Of a stretch of DNA of 64,000 nt, positions 1 through 8,554 are shown in pieces. Both the position numbers and the translations under genes were made by a program. Position 1 is the stretch's first letter, and every line of letters starts with the position of its first letter. The stretch lies in NCBI GenBank assembly GCA_052148715.1, contig JBKQHQ010000230.1, positions 1 to 64,000 of the forward strand, read 5' to 3'. Source of the stretch: JBKQHQ01 sp052148715. Its GTDB lineage: Bacteria; Pseudomonadota; Alphaproteobacteria; Rhizobiales; Xanthobacteraceae. The notes under the pieces were generated by a model that saw nothing but the letters and a program-made list of their open reading frames with translations, was not told the origin of the DNA and ran no database searches.

Positions 1-305
1 ACGCGGTCATCGCCGATGAAATCGGCACCGACGATGAACGCATCCGCCAATCCGCGCGGGCTGTGCTGTGCCGCATAGGTAAAGCGCAGCCCGAGATCGG
101 ACCCGTCGCCGAGGAGCCGCTGGAACAGCATCTGGTCTTGCGGCGTGGTGATGAGCAGAATGTCACGGATGCCGGCGAACATCAAAACGGCCAACGGATA
201 GTAGATCATCGGCTTGTCGAAGACGGGCAGCAGCTGCTTCGATACGACAGTAGTAACAGGATAGAGGCGAGTGCCCGATCCGCCGGCAAGAATGATGCCT
301 TTCAT
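1..305 (-). CDS. rfbA: Glucose-1-phosphate thymidylyltransferase, N-terminal part (runs off the window)
   Basis: The reverse strand from the ATG at 305 reads MKGIILAGGSGTRLYPVT, the nucleotide-binding loop of sugar-nucleotidyltransferases, followed by KQLLPVFDKPMIYYPL, the substrate-binding segment typical of RfbA/RmlA. About 101 residues are present of a usual ~290; the rest lies beyond base 1. The enzyme joins dTTP and glucose-1-phosphate to make dTDP-glucose, the first step of dTDP-L-rhamnose synthesis in the cytoplasm. It is divergent from rfbC across 137 nt, which should hold the promoters of both units. The identification is secure from motifs; only the C-terminus is unseen. Confidence 0.93.
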   Translation of the reverse strand, partial: MKGIILAGGSGTRLYPVTTVVSKQLLPVFDKPMIYYPLAVLMFAGIRDILLITTPQDQMLFQRLLGDGSDLGLRFTYAAQHSPRGLADAFIVGADFIGDDR

Positions 306-442
306 CGCTCCCCTCGCAATGCGACTTGCCAAAAGGTCTCGCTTCGGTCTGGGTAGCGGCTAGGCATTGGTTTAGTCCTGCGGCAACGACTCAAAATTTA
401 TCGAATGGAATCAAGGGGCGCACGGCTGGCGCGAAAACGTCG

Positions 443-1000
443 ATGAACGTCATAGCAACCTCGATCCCGGACGTGCTGATCGTCGAGCCGAAGATATTCG
501 GCGACGCCCGCGGCTTCTTTATGGAGACGTACCAGGCCGAGCGCTACGCCGCGAGCGGTATCGGGACGCGGTTCGTGCAGGATAATCTTTCGCGATCGGC
601 GCGCGGCGTTCTGCGCGGACTGCATATTCAGAACCCACGGCCGCAGGGCAAGCTCGTGACGGTGCTGCGCGGATCGGTGCTCGACGTGGCGGTTGATGTG
701 CGCGTCGGCAGCCCGACCTTCGGAGCGCACGTCAAGGTCGAGCTCAACGATGAGAATCGCCGCCAATTCTTTGTGCCGCGCGGCTTTGCCCACGGCTTCG
801 TGGTTTTGTCGGAGACCGCCGACTTCTTCTACAAATGCGACGAGCTCTACAGCCCCGCCGACGAGCTTGTTCTGCGCTTCGACGATCCGGCGCTTGGTAT
901 CGAGTGGGGTTGCGCGGCGCCAAATCTTTCGGCCCGCGACCGCGAGGGTCGCACGCTCGCGCAACTGGACGGGCGTCTACCGATCTACGGACAGGTCTGA
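443..1000 (+). CDS. rfbC: dTDP-4-dehydrorhamnose 3,5-epimerase
   Basis: 185 residues, the normal length for RmlC. The cupin fold is shown by FGDARGFFMETY near the start, the signature LRGLHIQ around residue 57 that contains the catalytic His, and FVPRGFAHGFVVLS further on. It epimerises C3 and C5 of dTDP-4-keto-6-deoxyglucose. The open frame extends 39 codons upstream, but that extension has no family similarity; the ATG at 443 begins MNVIATSIPDVLIVEP as in homologues. The stop overlaps the rfbD start (TGATG), so the two are translationally coupled. rfbB (dehydratase) is not in the window and probably lies beyond rfbA. Confidence 0.95.
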   Translation: MNVIATSIPDVLIVEPKIFGDARGFFMETYQAERYAASGIGTRFVQDNLSRSARGVLRGLHIQNPRPQGKLVTVLRGSVLDVAVDVRVGSPTFGAHVKVELNDENRRQFFVPRGFAHGFVVLSETADFFYKCDELYSPADELVLRFDDPALGIEWGCAAPNLSARDREGRTLAQLDGRLPIYGQV

Positions 1001-1899
1001 TGCGGATCCTGCTGACCGGCACGAGCGGGCAGGTGGGCCGGGCGTTGCTGCCGCGGCTCTCCGAGGTTGGCACCGTGATCGCCGCCGATCGCGCGCGCAT
1101 CGATCTCGGCAAGCCGGACGGCCTGGCGGCGGTGCTCGATCAGATCGCGCCCGAGCTCATCATCAATCCTGCCGCGTATACGGCGGTCGACAAGGCCGAG
1201 GACGAGCCGGATCTCGCGATGCGCGTCAATGCCGAAGCGCCCGGCGCCATCGCGCGGTGGGCGGCAGATCGCGGCGTCCCGATGATCCACTTTTCGACCG
1301 ACTACGTGTTCGACGGCAGCGGCGCGCAGCCTTGGCGGGAGGACGATCCGACCGGGCCGCTTGGCGCCTATGGTGCGAGCAAGCTCGCGGGCGAGGCGCA
1401 AATTATTGCCGCACGAGGCCCTTCCCTCATCGTGCGCACATCGTGGGTCTATGCCGCAACCGGCAAGAATTTCTTGCGCACCATCGCCCGCGCCGCGCGC
1501 GATCGCGAAGTCTTGCGGGTCGTCGCCGATCAGATCGGCGCGCCGACCTCGGCGGCGCTCATTGCCGATGCGGTGACCCGCATGGTGGCGCCCGGCTTGC
1601 AGGACCTGCAGCGGCGCAGTGCGCAGGCGCGCGGGCTCGTCCACCTCGCCGCCGCCGGCGAGGCGAGCTGGCACCAGTTTGCGAGCGCCATCGTCACGGG
1701 CTTGAAGGAGCGCGGCGTCACGCTTGCGGCCGCGCGTGTCGACGCGATCCGCACCGAGGACTATCCGACACGGGCCGCACGCCCACGCAACTCGCGCCTT
1801 GCGCTCGACCGGTTGCGTGAGGTTTTTGGGTTGACGCCGCCATCTTGGCAGGGCGCCCTCGCGCCCGAGCTCGATCAGCTCGCGCGCGAGATGGCGTGA
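1000..1899 (+). CDS. rfbD: dTDP-4-dehydrorhamnose reductase
   Basis: 299 residues, as expected for RmlD. The N-terminus ILLTGTSGQVGRALLPRL is the NAD(P)-binding Rossmann glycine motif. STDYVFDG and AYGASKLAGE carry the short-chain dehydrogenase Ser and Tyr-xxx-Lys catalytic set, and RTSWVYA follows as in RfbD. It makes dTDP-L-rhamnose by reducing the 4-keto group. The ATG at 1000 overlaps the rfbC stop; a longer upstream frame (from 835) only duplicates rfbC sequence in another frame. The product feeds O-antigen or exopolysaccharide synthesis. Confidence 0.95.
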   Translation: MRILLTGTSGQVGRALLPRLSEVGTVIAADRARIDLGKPDGLAAVLDQIAPELIINPAAYTAVDKAEDEPDLAMRVNAEAPGAIARWAADRGVPMIHFSTDYVFDGSGAQPWREDDPTGPLGAYGASKLAGEAQIIAARGPSLIVRTSWVYAATGKNFLRTIARAARDREVLRVVADQIGAPTSAALIADAVTRMVAPGLQDLQRRSAQARGLVHLAAAGEASWHQFASAIVTGLKERGVTLAAARVDAIRTEDYPTRAARPRNSRLALDRLREVFGLTPPSWQGALAPELDQLAREMA

Positions 1900-1924
1900 A
1901 AGCAAGGAGCCCGGCTCTGATTCC

Positions 1925-3319
1925 TCAGCGGGTGACGACGATGAAGTCCGTATATTCGCCGGTCTCGCCGCCGAGGCCGTAGTCGGAAATGATCAGCGAC
2001 GCGCCCGGCGAGATTAGCTCGGAGATGCGCTGCAGCGCGGTTTCCGGGATGGTGATCCGTTCCAGCGCTTCGGCGGCCGTCGACGCAGGCGGTGGCTGGA
2101 CCGCCGAGACTTCCCGATCCCTGCGCCCGGCCTTGCGGGAACCGCCGGTCGGCTCCGAGCGGCGCTCGGCCACAGGGCTCGTCGGCATCGTCACAAGATT
2201 CCAGCGCAGGTTGGTTCCGTCTTCTTTGAAGCCGAGCGCCGTGTAGAGGTGCGTGCCGAGCGGCTGCGTCGGCCGATCGATCGTCACCGGAACCTCGAAC
2301 AGCGGTTCGAAGCCCTTGCGAACGAACAGCTTGCCTTCTTTCCGGCTGATGAAGACCGCGATCGGACCGGGCTTGAGCACGCTTGGCTTTGACAGCGCCA
2401 AAACCGGAAGGCTCGCGCCGGTGGTTCCAGGCTTGGTCGACAGCTCCGCCGCGGCCAATTGAACCGGATTGGTTTTGGGGCGCTCACTATTGTCGGGCGA
2501 GATCTGACTGTCGGGCGTGACCTGGTTTTCGCTTGATTCGCCGCTAGGGGTTGCGGCGGCCGGCGCTCCTTCCGGAGCACGCGTATCGGGTTTTTCCGCG
2601 GGGGCAGGTGCATCCGGTTGCGCCGCCGGGGTTGGCGTCACCGGGGGCGGTACCGGCTGCCGGAAGGCGAACAGGCGCTCATGCTCGAATGGAATCGGGG
2701 CGAGCTCGTCGCGCGCGATAATCACGCGGGCGCCTAACCTCGTCGTTACCCATAGTTGCTGCGCAAAAGCATCCGGCAAGCGGATGCAGCCATGGGACGC
2801 CGGATGGCCCGGCACCACGCCGAGATGCAGCGCGACGCCCGACCAGGTGATTCGCTGCATGAACGGCATCGGCGCGCCGCTATAGATGTTCGACGTATGA
2901 TAGCGTTGCTTCTGGATGACGCTGAAGATCCCGGTGGGGGTCGGATGGTCCGGCACGCCGGTCGCCACCTGCGAGCGGGCAATCGGGTTGCCATCGGCAT
3001 ATAACGTCAGCTTCTGGTCATGAATCGAAATGATGGCCTGCAACTGAGCGTGCCCAGCCTTGGCTGCGAGCTCGTTGGCCTTGGAGTCCGGCTTATCCGA
3101 CTCCGTCACGTGCTTTTTGTGGACGACCGGATGCCGCCGAATCAGGCTGCCGCCATCGTACGGCGGGATCCCCACGACCGCGCCGAAGCCGTTGTCCCAG
3201 TACATGGACGCGCTTGCCGGGACCGACTGTCCGGCAAGAAAAGCCGCGCCCGCGATGCTCAACCATCGCGCCTGGCGCAAACGAGCCCTGCGGGCAACGG
3301 TCGCGCGTCGCTGCTGCAT
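1925..3319 (-). CDS. L,D-transpeptidase (YkuD family) with Pro-rich linker
   Basis: 464 residues from the ATG at 3319. An Arg-rich n-region and a hydrophobic stretch (LSIAGAAFLAGQSVPASA) form a signal peptide or anchor. The YkuD catalytic domain spans about 110-220 and contains SHGCIRLPDAF, with the active-site Cys that makes 3-3 cross-links in peptidoglycan or attaches proteins to it. A Pro/Ala-rich linker (about 230-320) follows, then a second stretch (VFISRKEGKLFVRKG ... QPLGTHLYTAL) that resembles another YkuD domain without the catalytic His/Cys motif. Acts in the periplasm. The 31-codon upstream extension has no signal-like features and was left out. The gene is convergent with rfbD. 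Confidence 0.9.
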   Translation of the reverse strand: MQQRRATVARRARLRQARWLSIAGAAFLAGQSVPASASMYWDNGFGAVVGIPPYDGGSLIRRHPVVHKKHVTESDKPDSKANELAAKAGHAQLQAIISIHDQKLTLYADGNPIARSQVATGVPDHPTPTGIFSVIQKQRYHTSNIYSGAPMPFMQRITWSGVALHLGVVPGHPASHGCIRLPDAFAQQLWVTTRLGARVIIARDELAPIPFEHERLFAFRQPVPPPVTPTPAAQPDAPAPAEKPDTRAPEGAPAAATPSGESSENQVTPDSQISPDNSERPKTNPVQLAAAELSTKPGTTGASLPVLALSKPSVLKPGPIAVFISRKEGKLFVRKGFEPLFEVPVTIDRPTQPLGTHLYTALGFKEDGTNLRWNLVTMPTSPVAERRSEPTGGSRKAGRRDREVSAVQPPPASTAAEALERITIPETALQRISELISPGASLIISDYGLGGETGEYTDFIVVTR

Positions 3320-3631
3320 TATTGATCTCCGCAAGGCCACCCTCCTGGTTGTGGAGGCATTATCGATTCGAATTTGCAAACTTGGGACTAACGCGAAGCG
3401 AAAATTCACCAAAACCCTACTATCATACTCCGGCCCGGCTGGCCACCGGTCGAGGCCGACGGGCTCCTGGCGGACTGTTGCAAGTGCTCAGTTTTTCGGT
3501 CGTGGCAGTGAATACCTGCCATGCGGTCCCGAGCGCGGGCTTTCCTTATATGACGGGAAACATGCGACGGGAGTGGGGCAGGGTCGGCCGGTCGGTAGGG
3601 AGTGCTCCGGCGCGCAGCCGCCGGATGATGG
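3320..3631. other. Intergenic stretch, no gene seen
   Basis: Between the L,D-transpeptidase start and the alpha/beta hydrolase stop. Open frames here have no recognisable domain, no good ribosome binding site, and mostly run into the flanking genes in the wrong frame. It should hold the promoter of the transpeptidase and the 3' end of the catabolic operon, but I cannot point to a clear terminator. Confidence 0.5.
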
Positions 3632-4375
3632 TCACAAGCGCGAGATGATCTGTGCCAGTGCCTCCGGCTGCTCGACATGCAGATTGTGTCCGCACCCCTC
3701 GATTTCGATCGCCTGCGCGTCGTAGGCCTGCAGCTCGGCAATGCGGACGAGCGGGTCGCGGCTGCCGCAGGCAAGTCGCCACGGCGCCGCTACGGCGTTG
3801 AGCACGGGGCCGACATCCGGTCCGACGACGAGCGCCGTCGCCGGGTCGGCGGCAAGCCGATAACGGCCTTCCTCTTCGACGACGCCGGCCGTGACCACGG
3901 GCGCCGAGGCATCGACAATTGCGGCAAGACCTGAAACGCGCAGAAAGCGATCGGCTGCCTCCTCCCGACTGGCGAACCAGCGCGCAGGCGTGGCGGCAAG
4001 CTGCTTGAGCTTGGCGAGCTCGTCCGCCTGCCAGGTCACCTTCAAGCTCAAGCCGAGCGCCGCGCGTGCGGTGACACCGAACCAACCGCTGGCCAGCACC
4101 AAGCCGATGAGGCCGCCCATGGAATGGCCGACAATCGTCACCGGCTCGTCGGGCGGCAGCAGCGCCGCCAGGTCGGCGGCATGTTGGCCGAGCCCGTAGG
4201 GCCGCGCGTGCGGCGAGCGGCCGTGGCCGCGAAAGTCGGGCACGATGATCCGCCCGGGCCAATGCTTGAGATGGGACAGCAGCGGCTGCCACACCGCGCC
4301 GTTCACGCCGAGCCCATGCAGCAGCAGGAGCGCCGGCGAGCCGGTGCCGATCGTTTCAACATAGAGCTTGGTCAC
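3632..4375 (-). CDS. Alpha/beta hydrolase
   Basis: 247 residues. LLLLHGLGVNGAVW gives the oxyanion-hole strand and GHSMGG near residue 85 the nucleophile elbow with the catalytic Ser. CGSRDPLV and GCGHNLHVEQPE supply the likely Asp and His. This is the fold of C-C bond hydrolases, lactonases and esterases such as 3-oxoadipate enol-lactonase (PcaD) or meta-cleavage product hydrolases. It is the last gene of the operon that begins at 12928, 45 nt after the enoyl-CoA hydratase. In that context a role in ring-opened or lactone intermediates, or thioester hydrolysis, is reasonable; the substrate cannot be read from sequence. Confidence 0.85.
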   Translation of the reverse strand: MTKLYVETIGTGSPALLLLHGLGVNGAVWQPLLSHLKHWPGRIIVPDFRGHGRSPHARPYGLGQHAADLAALLPPDEPVTIVGHSMGGLIGLVLASGWFGVTARAALGLSLKVTWQADELAKLKQLAATPARWFASREEAADRFLRVSGLAAIVDASAPVVTAGVVEEEGRYRLAADPATALVVGPDVGPVLNAVAAPWRLACGSRDPLVRIAELQAYDAQAIEIEGCGHNLHVEQPEALAQIISRL

Positions 4376-4420
4376 GCTGTTGACCTCTTTCGCCGTCGCG
4401 CAGAAATTTTGAGGCGGGGC

Positions 4421-5284
4421 TCATTCTCCCTTAAAATTCGGCCGTCGTTTCTCGCGAAAGGCCGCCATGCCTTCCTTGTTGTCCTGGGTGCGGATCAGCA
4501 CCGACTGGCCGAGGCGCTCCAGCATGCGGCCGGTTTCGGTGTCGACGTTCTGGCACATATTGATGATGTGTTTGGCCATGCCCATGGCGAGCGGCGCGCG
4601 CCTGATCAGCTCGCGCGCGAAATCGAGGGTCTTCTCGATGAGCTGATCCGGCGGAAAGACCCTGTTGACAAGCCCGATGCGAAACGCTTCCTCCGCATCG
4701 ACCGGCAGCGCGGCCATCACCATCTCCTTGAGTCGGCCGATGCCGATCATCTGGATCATGCGCGAGCAAGCGCCGGACGCCGGGATCACGCCGAGCTGAT
4801 TTTCCGGCAGCAGAAACGAAGCGCCGTGCGCGGCCATGCGGAAGTCGCAAGCAACCGCCATCTCGACGCCGCCACCGGCGCAAATGCCGTTCACCGCCGC
4901 GATCACCGGCTTTTCCAGATTCTCGATATCGTCGAACAGCTCGTGATTGGCGCGCACATAAGCGCGATAGCCGGAGGTCCCTAGATTGTTCTCATAATCG
5001 AGCCCATGGATGTCGCGTCCGGCGCAGAAGCCGCGGCCGGCCCCGGTGATGACGAGCACGCGCACGCGCGCGTCGAAGTTGGCCTTCCAGATCACGCTGC
5101 GCATCTCGCGGATCATCTGCTCGTCGAAGGCATTGAGCTTGTCTGGCCGATCGAGCGTGATGATCAAGATTCCTTCGGCGCGCAGCTCGGCGCGGATCGT
5201 TGTCAGCTTTTCGACTCCCTGCAGGAAGCCGCGCGGCAGACCGCTTTCGTCAAGCGCTACGGTCGAAGCAGTGGGTTTGGTCAT
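4421..5284 (-). CDS. Enoyl-CoA hydratase/isomerase family protein
   Basis: 287 residues with the crotonase fold. ITLDRPDKLNAFDEQM marks the start of the domain, GAGRGFCAGRDIHGL the first oxyanion-hole segment, and NGICAGGGVEMAVACDFR the second, including an acidic residue at the usual catalytic region. The family hydrates, isomerises or cleaves acyl-CoA thioesters in fatty-acid and aromatic breakdown. Its start overlaps the LivF stop by four bases (ATGA), placing it in the operon. With the CoA ligase at the operon head it fits a CoA-thioester pathway; the first ~25 residues are non-conserved. Confidence 0.9.
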   Translation of the reverse strand: MTKPTASTVALDESGLPRGFLQGVEKLTTIRAELRAEGILIITLDRPDKLNAFDEQMIREMRSVIWKANFDARVRVLVITGAGRGFCAGRDIHGLDYENNLGTSGYRAYVRANHELFDDIENLEKPVIAAVNGICAGGGVEMAVACDFRMAAHGASFLLPENQLGVIPASGACSRMIQMIGIGRLKEMVMAALPVDAEEAFRIGLVNRVFPPDQLIEKTLDFARELIRRAPLAMGMAKHIINMCQNVDTETGRMLERLGQSVLIRTQDNKEGMAAFREKRRPNFKGE

Positions 5285-5952
5285 GACTGTGCTCCTTGCA
5301 TGGGTTCAATACGGCCACCGCGCATGGTGAGGATGTGGTCGGCCAGGCTGTCGAGAAAAGCCCGGTTCTGCTCAACGACGACAATCGCGAAACGTCCCTT
5401 GAGCGACTGTAGCGCGGCGAGAACCTGGCGCACCATGATGGGGGCGAGCCCTTGGGTCGGCTCGTCGAGCATGAGCACGGCCGGCTCCAGCAGCAGCGCC
5501 CGGGCGATTGACAGCATCTGTTGCTCGCCGCCGCTCAACGAGCCGCCCGGCTGGCGTAGGCGCTCGGACAGGCGCGGAAAGATCGTCAGCGCCTCGTCGA
5601 GCCGGCGGCCGAATTGCGCCGGAGCCAATCGGGCAGCGGCACGCGGCAGCTCGAGATTCTCCTTGACCGTCAGCCCGGCCAGAATCTGCCGGCCTTCCGG
5701 AACGAGGACGAGGCCGCGCCGCGCGCGTTCGTGGGCGCGCAGCCGCGATAGATCGGCGTCGGCCAAGCGGATCGCTCCACCGTGCTGCGGCAACAGACCG
5801 GCGATGGTCTTCAGGAGCGTGCTCTTGCCGGCGCCATTGGGACCCAGGATGCCGATCACCCGGTCCGCATCGGCCTCGAGGTTCGCGCCGCGAAAGACAG
5901 TCAGCGCGCCATAGCCGCCGCTCAGCGCTTCGACGGCAAGGACCGGCGTCAC
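5281..5952 (-). CDS. livF: Branched-chain amino acid-type ABC transporter ATP-binding protein LivF
   Basis: 223 residues starting at the GTG at 5952 (VTPVLAVEALSGGYGALTVF), which overlaps the upstream stop as GTGA. Walker A is GILGPNGAGKST, the signature LSGGEQQMLSIARAL, and Walker B VLMLDEPTQGL followed by the LivF-type 'GLAPIMV'. A longer frame upstream to 6054 lies wholly inside the preceding gene and was rejected. One of the two ATPases that energise the HAAT-type importer encoded by the next three genes; the cargo here is probably an aromatic or other carboxylate, judged from the catabolic neighbours. Confidence 0.93.
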   Translation of the reverse strand: MTPVLAVEALSGGYGALTVFRGANLEADADRVIGILGPNGAGKSTLLKTIAGLLPQHGGAIRLADADLSRLRAHERARRGLVLVPEGRQILAGLTVKENLELPRAAARLAPAQFGRRLDEALTIFPRLSERLRQPGGSLSGGEQQMLSIARALLLEPAVLMLDEPTQGLAPIMVRQVLAALQSLKGRFAIVVVEQNRAFLDSLADHILTMRGGRIEPMQGAQS

Positions 5953-7691
5953 GTCAACGCTCCAAAATAGGCTTCCTGCACCTTCGGATTCGTCAGCACG
6001 TCCTGCACCCGGCCCGATGCGATCTTCCGTCCGGTGTCGAGCACGATGGCCCATTGGGCGAGATCGGCGACGAACTCGATGTTGTGCTCGACGATGATGA
6101 CGGCGCAGCGGCGTTGGACGAGGGTGCGCAGCACGTCGGCGAGATGCGCGAGCTCTTCCGCGGACAGGCCCACGGCCGGCTCGTCAAGGAGCACGAGCGG
6201 AGGGTCGCCGACGGCGGCCCGGGCGAGATCGATCAGCTTGTGTTGGCCAAGGCTCAGCTCGCGAACGGGCCGCTCGGCCAGCGCTTCGAGACCAAAGGCT
6301 TGCAGCTGTCCCAAGGCGGCGACTTGACGTTCTGCTTCGTCAAGCTTGGGAGCGACCTGATCGAGGCGGGTCATGACATTGGCCTGCGCCGAGAGTTCTG
6401 GCACCAGACGCGCCACCTGGAACGAGCGGCCGATAAACGGCGCCCGGCCGTGGATCGGCATGGACGCCAGATCGCGGCCGCAGAGGCGCATCGATCCTTG
6501 CGCCGGCTGCAGAATGCCCGAGATCATATTGAATAGCGTCGTCTTGCCGGCGCCGTTCGGCCCGACCAACATGAGGATGTCGCCGAACGCAGCCTGGAAG
6601 CTGACCTGATCGAGCGCGACGACGCCGCCGAAGCGATGCGAGACGCCGTCCACTTCGAGGCAGACGCCCTCGCGCCGGTCGACATCACTCACCGGTATCA
6701 GTGGCGGGGCGTAGCCGGCGCCTGCCCGCGGCGTGCCGGTAGGCGCGGCGAGCGGCCGTGGGGCTCGCTGCAGGCGAGCGGCGAGCTTCGCCGAAGGGCC
6801 GGCGAGCCAGCCGACGATGCCGTGCGGCGCATAGATAACGACGCCGAGAAAGGCGATGCCATAGATCAGGAGCTCATAGCGTGCCCCGTAGCCCGCGGCG
6901 ACGAACAGCCAGTCGACGATGGCGGTACCAACCAGAGGCCCAAGCAGCGATCCGGCGCCGCCAAGAAGCACGGTTCCGATCTGCTCCAGCGAGCGGCTCA
7001 CGCCGGCATCCTCGGGGATGATCACTCCCACATAAAGGGCGAGCAGGAGCCCGCCGGCGGCCGCATAGGTGCTGCCGATCGTGAAGATCCGCGCTTTCTC
7101 GCGGCCGACATCGATACCGAGCACCTCGGCCGCCAACTCGTCGTGACGAATGGTCCGCAATCGCCGCCAAACTGCGTCGCGCACATAGAGCCGGTACGAA
7201 AGGAGCGCGGCGATGAGCGCCGCGACCGCGATGGCGTACCAGGCCGCCGGCCCGATCTGACGGCCGCTGGCGAAGACGAGGCCCGACGCGCCTCCGGTCC
7301 AGGACGGAAAGGCGCGCGCCAAGCCTTCGACCGCGAAACCGAAACCAAGGGTGCCGACCGCGAGAAAGATGCCTGGGAGCTTTACGAAGACGGCGGCGAC
7401 GACGCGGGCGATAACGACCGTGACGGCAAAGCCCAGCGCCGCCGCGGCGAGGAACGGCACGCCCATATGGGCAAGAATGCCGGCCGCGTAACCGGGCAAG
7501 ACCATGAACGCCGCCTGACCGAAGGCGAGCATGCCGGCCAGTCCGAAAATCAGATTGAGCCCGACGAGGGCCACGGCTTTGAACGCGACCGTGGTGGCCA
7601 GCGACGGAGTCCATCCCGGAATAAAGGCGAGATATGGAGTTGCCATCGCCAGGGCCGCGAGAAGGACGACGACCGCACGGTAAGCGCTCAT
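5949..7691 (-). CDS. Fused LivM permease - LivG ATPase of a HAAT-family ABC importer
   Basis: 580 residues. Residues 1 to about 330 are a LivM-type permease with many hydrophobic segments and the EAA-like GIDVGREKARIFTIGSTYAA region. After a Pro/Ala linker (about 330-350) comes a complete LivG ATPase: GPNGAGKTTLFNMISG, LSLGQHKLIDLARA, and VLLDEPAVGLSAEE. The ATG at 7691 (MSAYRAVVVLLAAL) overlaps the livH stop by ATGA; 200 further upstream codons are an out-of-frame reading of livH. The permease-ATPase fusion is seen in some rhizobial and Burkholderia systems. It would pair in the membrane with LivH and LivF. Confidence 0.92.
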   Translation of the reverse strand: MSAYRAVVVLLAALAMATPYLAFIPGWTPSLATTVAFKAVALVGLNLIFGLAGMLAFGQAAFMVLPGYAAGILAHMGVPFLAAAALGFAVTVVIARVVAAVFVKLPGIFLAVGTLGFGFAVEGLARAFPSWTGGASGLVFASGRQIGPAAWYAIAVAALIAALLSYRLYVRDAVWRRLRTIRHDELAAEVLGIDVGREKARIFTIGSTYAAAGGLLLALYVGVIIPEDAGVSRSLEQIGTVLLGGAGSLLGPLVGTAIVDWLFVAAGYGARYELLIYGIAFLGVVIYAPHGIVGWLAGPSAKLAARLQRAPRPLAAPTGTPRAGAGYAPPLIPVSDVDRREGVCLEVDGVSHRFGGVVALDQVSFQAAFGDILMLVGPNGAGKTTLFNMISGILQPAQGSMRLCGRDLASMPIHGRAPFIGRSFQVARLVPELSAQANVMTRLDQVAPKLDEAERQVAALGQLQAFGLEALAERPVRELSLGQHKLIDLARAAVGDPPLVLLDEPAVGLSAEELAHLADVLRTLVQRRCAVIIVEHNIEFVADLAQWAIVLDTGRKIASGRVQDVLTNPKVQEAYFGALT

Positions 7692-8554
7692 GCGCGGGCG
7701 CTGCCGCCGAACGAGATCGCGCGGCTTTGCCAGAGCGCGACGGCGATCAAAGCGACGAACACGACCGGGTCCTGCGCCAACGCGCCGAGATAGGTCGTGA
7801 CCAGCGCCTCGGCGAGGCCGAGGCCGAGCCCCGTGATGACCGCGAGCGAAGGCGACATGCCGGCGAGCGCGGCGGCAATGAAGCCGCGCAAGGTCATGCC
7901 GAGCCCGGTCTGAAAGTCGACCGACACGAGCGGCACCAGCAAGACGGCGCCAAGTCCGCCGAGCGCGCCGGCGATGGCGAACGCCAAGGTGCGCATGCGT
8001 TCGATATCGATACCGAGGAGGGCTGCGGCCTCCGGCTTCTCGGCTGTCGCCCGCAATTGCCGACCAAACGCCGACCACACCAGAAACGCCGTGACCGCGG
8101 TGGCGGCCGAAAATCCGATCAGGATCAGCGCCAGCCCCTGCCGCGGCAAGGCGCCGCCGAGCAGGCGGATCGGCGCGCCGACGAACAGCCGCGAGAACGA
8201 CAGCGCATCGACGCCCATGACGACCATGAGCGCCCCGCGGGTCAGGAAAGCCGCCGCCAAGGTCACCAGAATGAGGCTGCCGACCGGCCATTGGCGTCGC
8301 GGCCGCAACAGCAAGCGCTCGACCGAGAGCGAGAAAAGCACGGCAGCGACGAGCGCGGCCGGCAGCGCGACGGCGAGCGGATACCCGGCGCCTTCCAGCG
8401 CGGAGGCGACGAGGCCGGCGATCGCATAGCTTTCCCCGTGCGCCAGATTGACGACGCGAGATGTGTGGAACGCGAGCACGAGGCCGGTTGCGAGCAGCGC
8501 GTAGACCGCGCCCTGCATCAGGCCGCTGATGATGGCCTGCGTCAGCGCATTCAT
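7688..8554 (-). CDS. livH: HAAT-family ABC transporter permease LivH
   Basis: 288 residues, almost entirely hydrophobic segments. The opening ISGLMQGAVYALLATGLVLAF and VVNLAHGESYAIAGLV match the start of LivH-type permeases (INFAHGE-like motif), and GIDIERMRTLAFAIAGALGG is the cytoplasmic coupling loop. It forms the inner-membrane channel with the LivM half of the fused neighbour. Start and stop both overlap neighbours by four bases, so expression should be stoichiometric with the rest of the operon. Confidence 0.92.
   Translation of the reverse strand: MNALTQAIISGLMQGAVYALLATGLVLAFHTSRVVNLAHGESYAIAGLVASALEGAGYPLAVALPAALVAAVLFSLSVERLLLRPRRQWPVGSLILVTLAAAFLTRGALMVVMGVDALSFSRLFVGAPIRLLGGALPRQGLALILIGFSAATAVTAFLVWSAFGRQLRATAEKPEAAALLGIDIERMRTLAFAIAGALGGLGAVLLVPLVSVDFQTGLGMTLRGFIAAALAGMSPSLAVITGLGLGLAEALVTTYLGALAQDPVVFVALIAVALWQSRAISFGGSARA

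Noticed and set aside
7692..8291. 200-codon N-terminal extension of the LivM-LivG fusion
   Set aside because: It is an out-of-frame reading of livH; the ATG at 7691 restores the 4-nt overlap and a normal LivM start.
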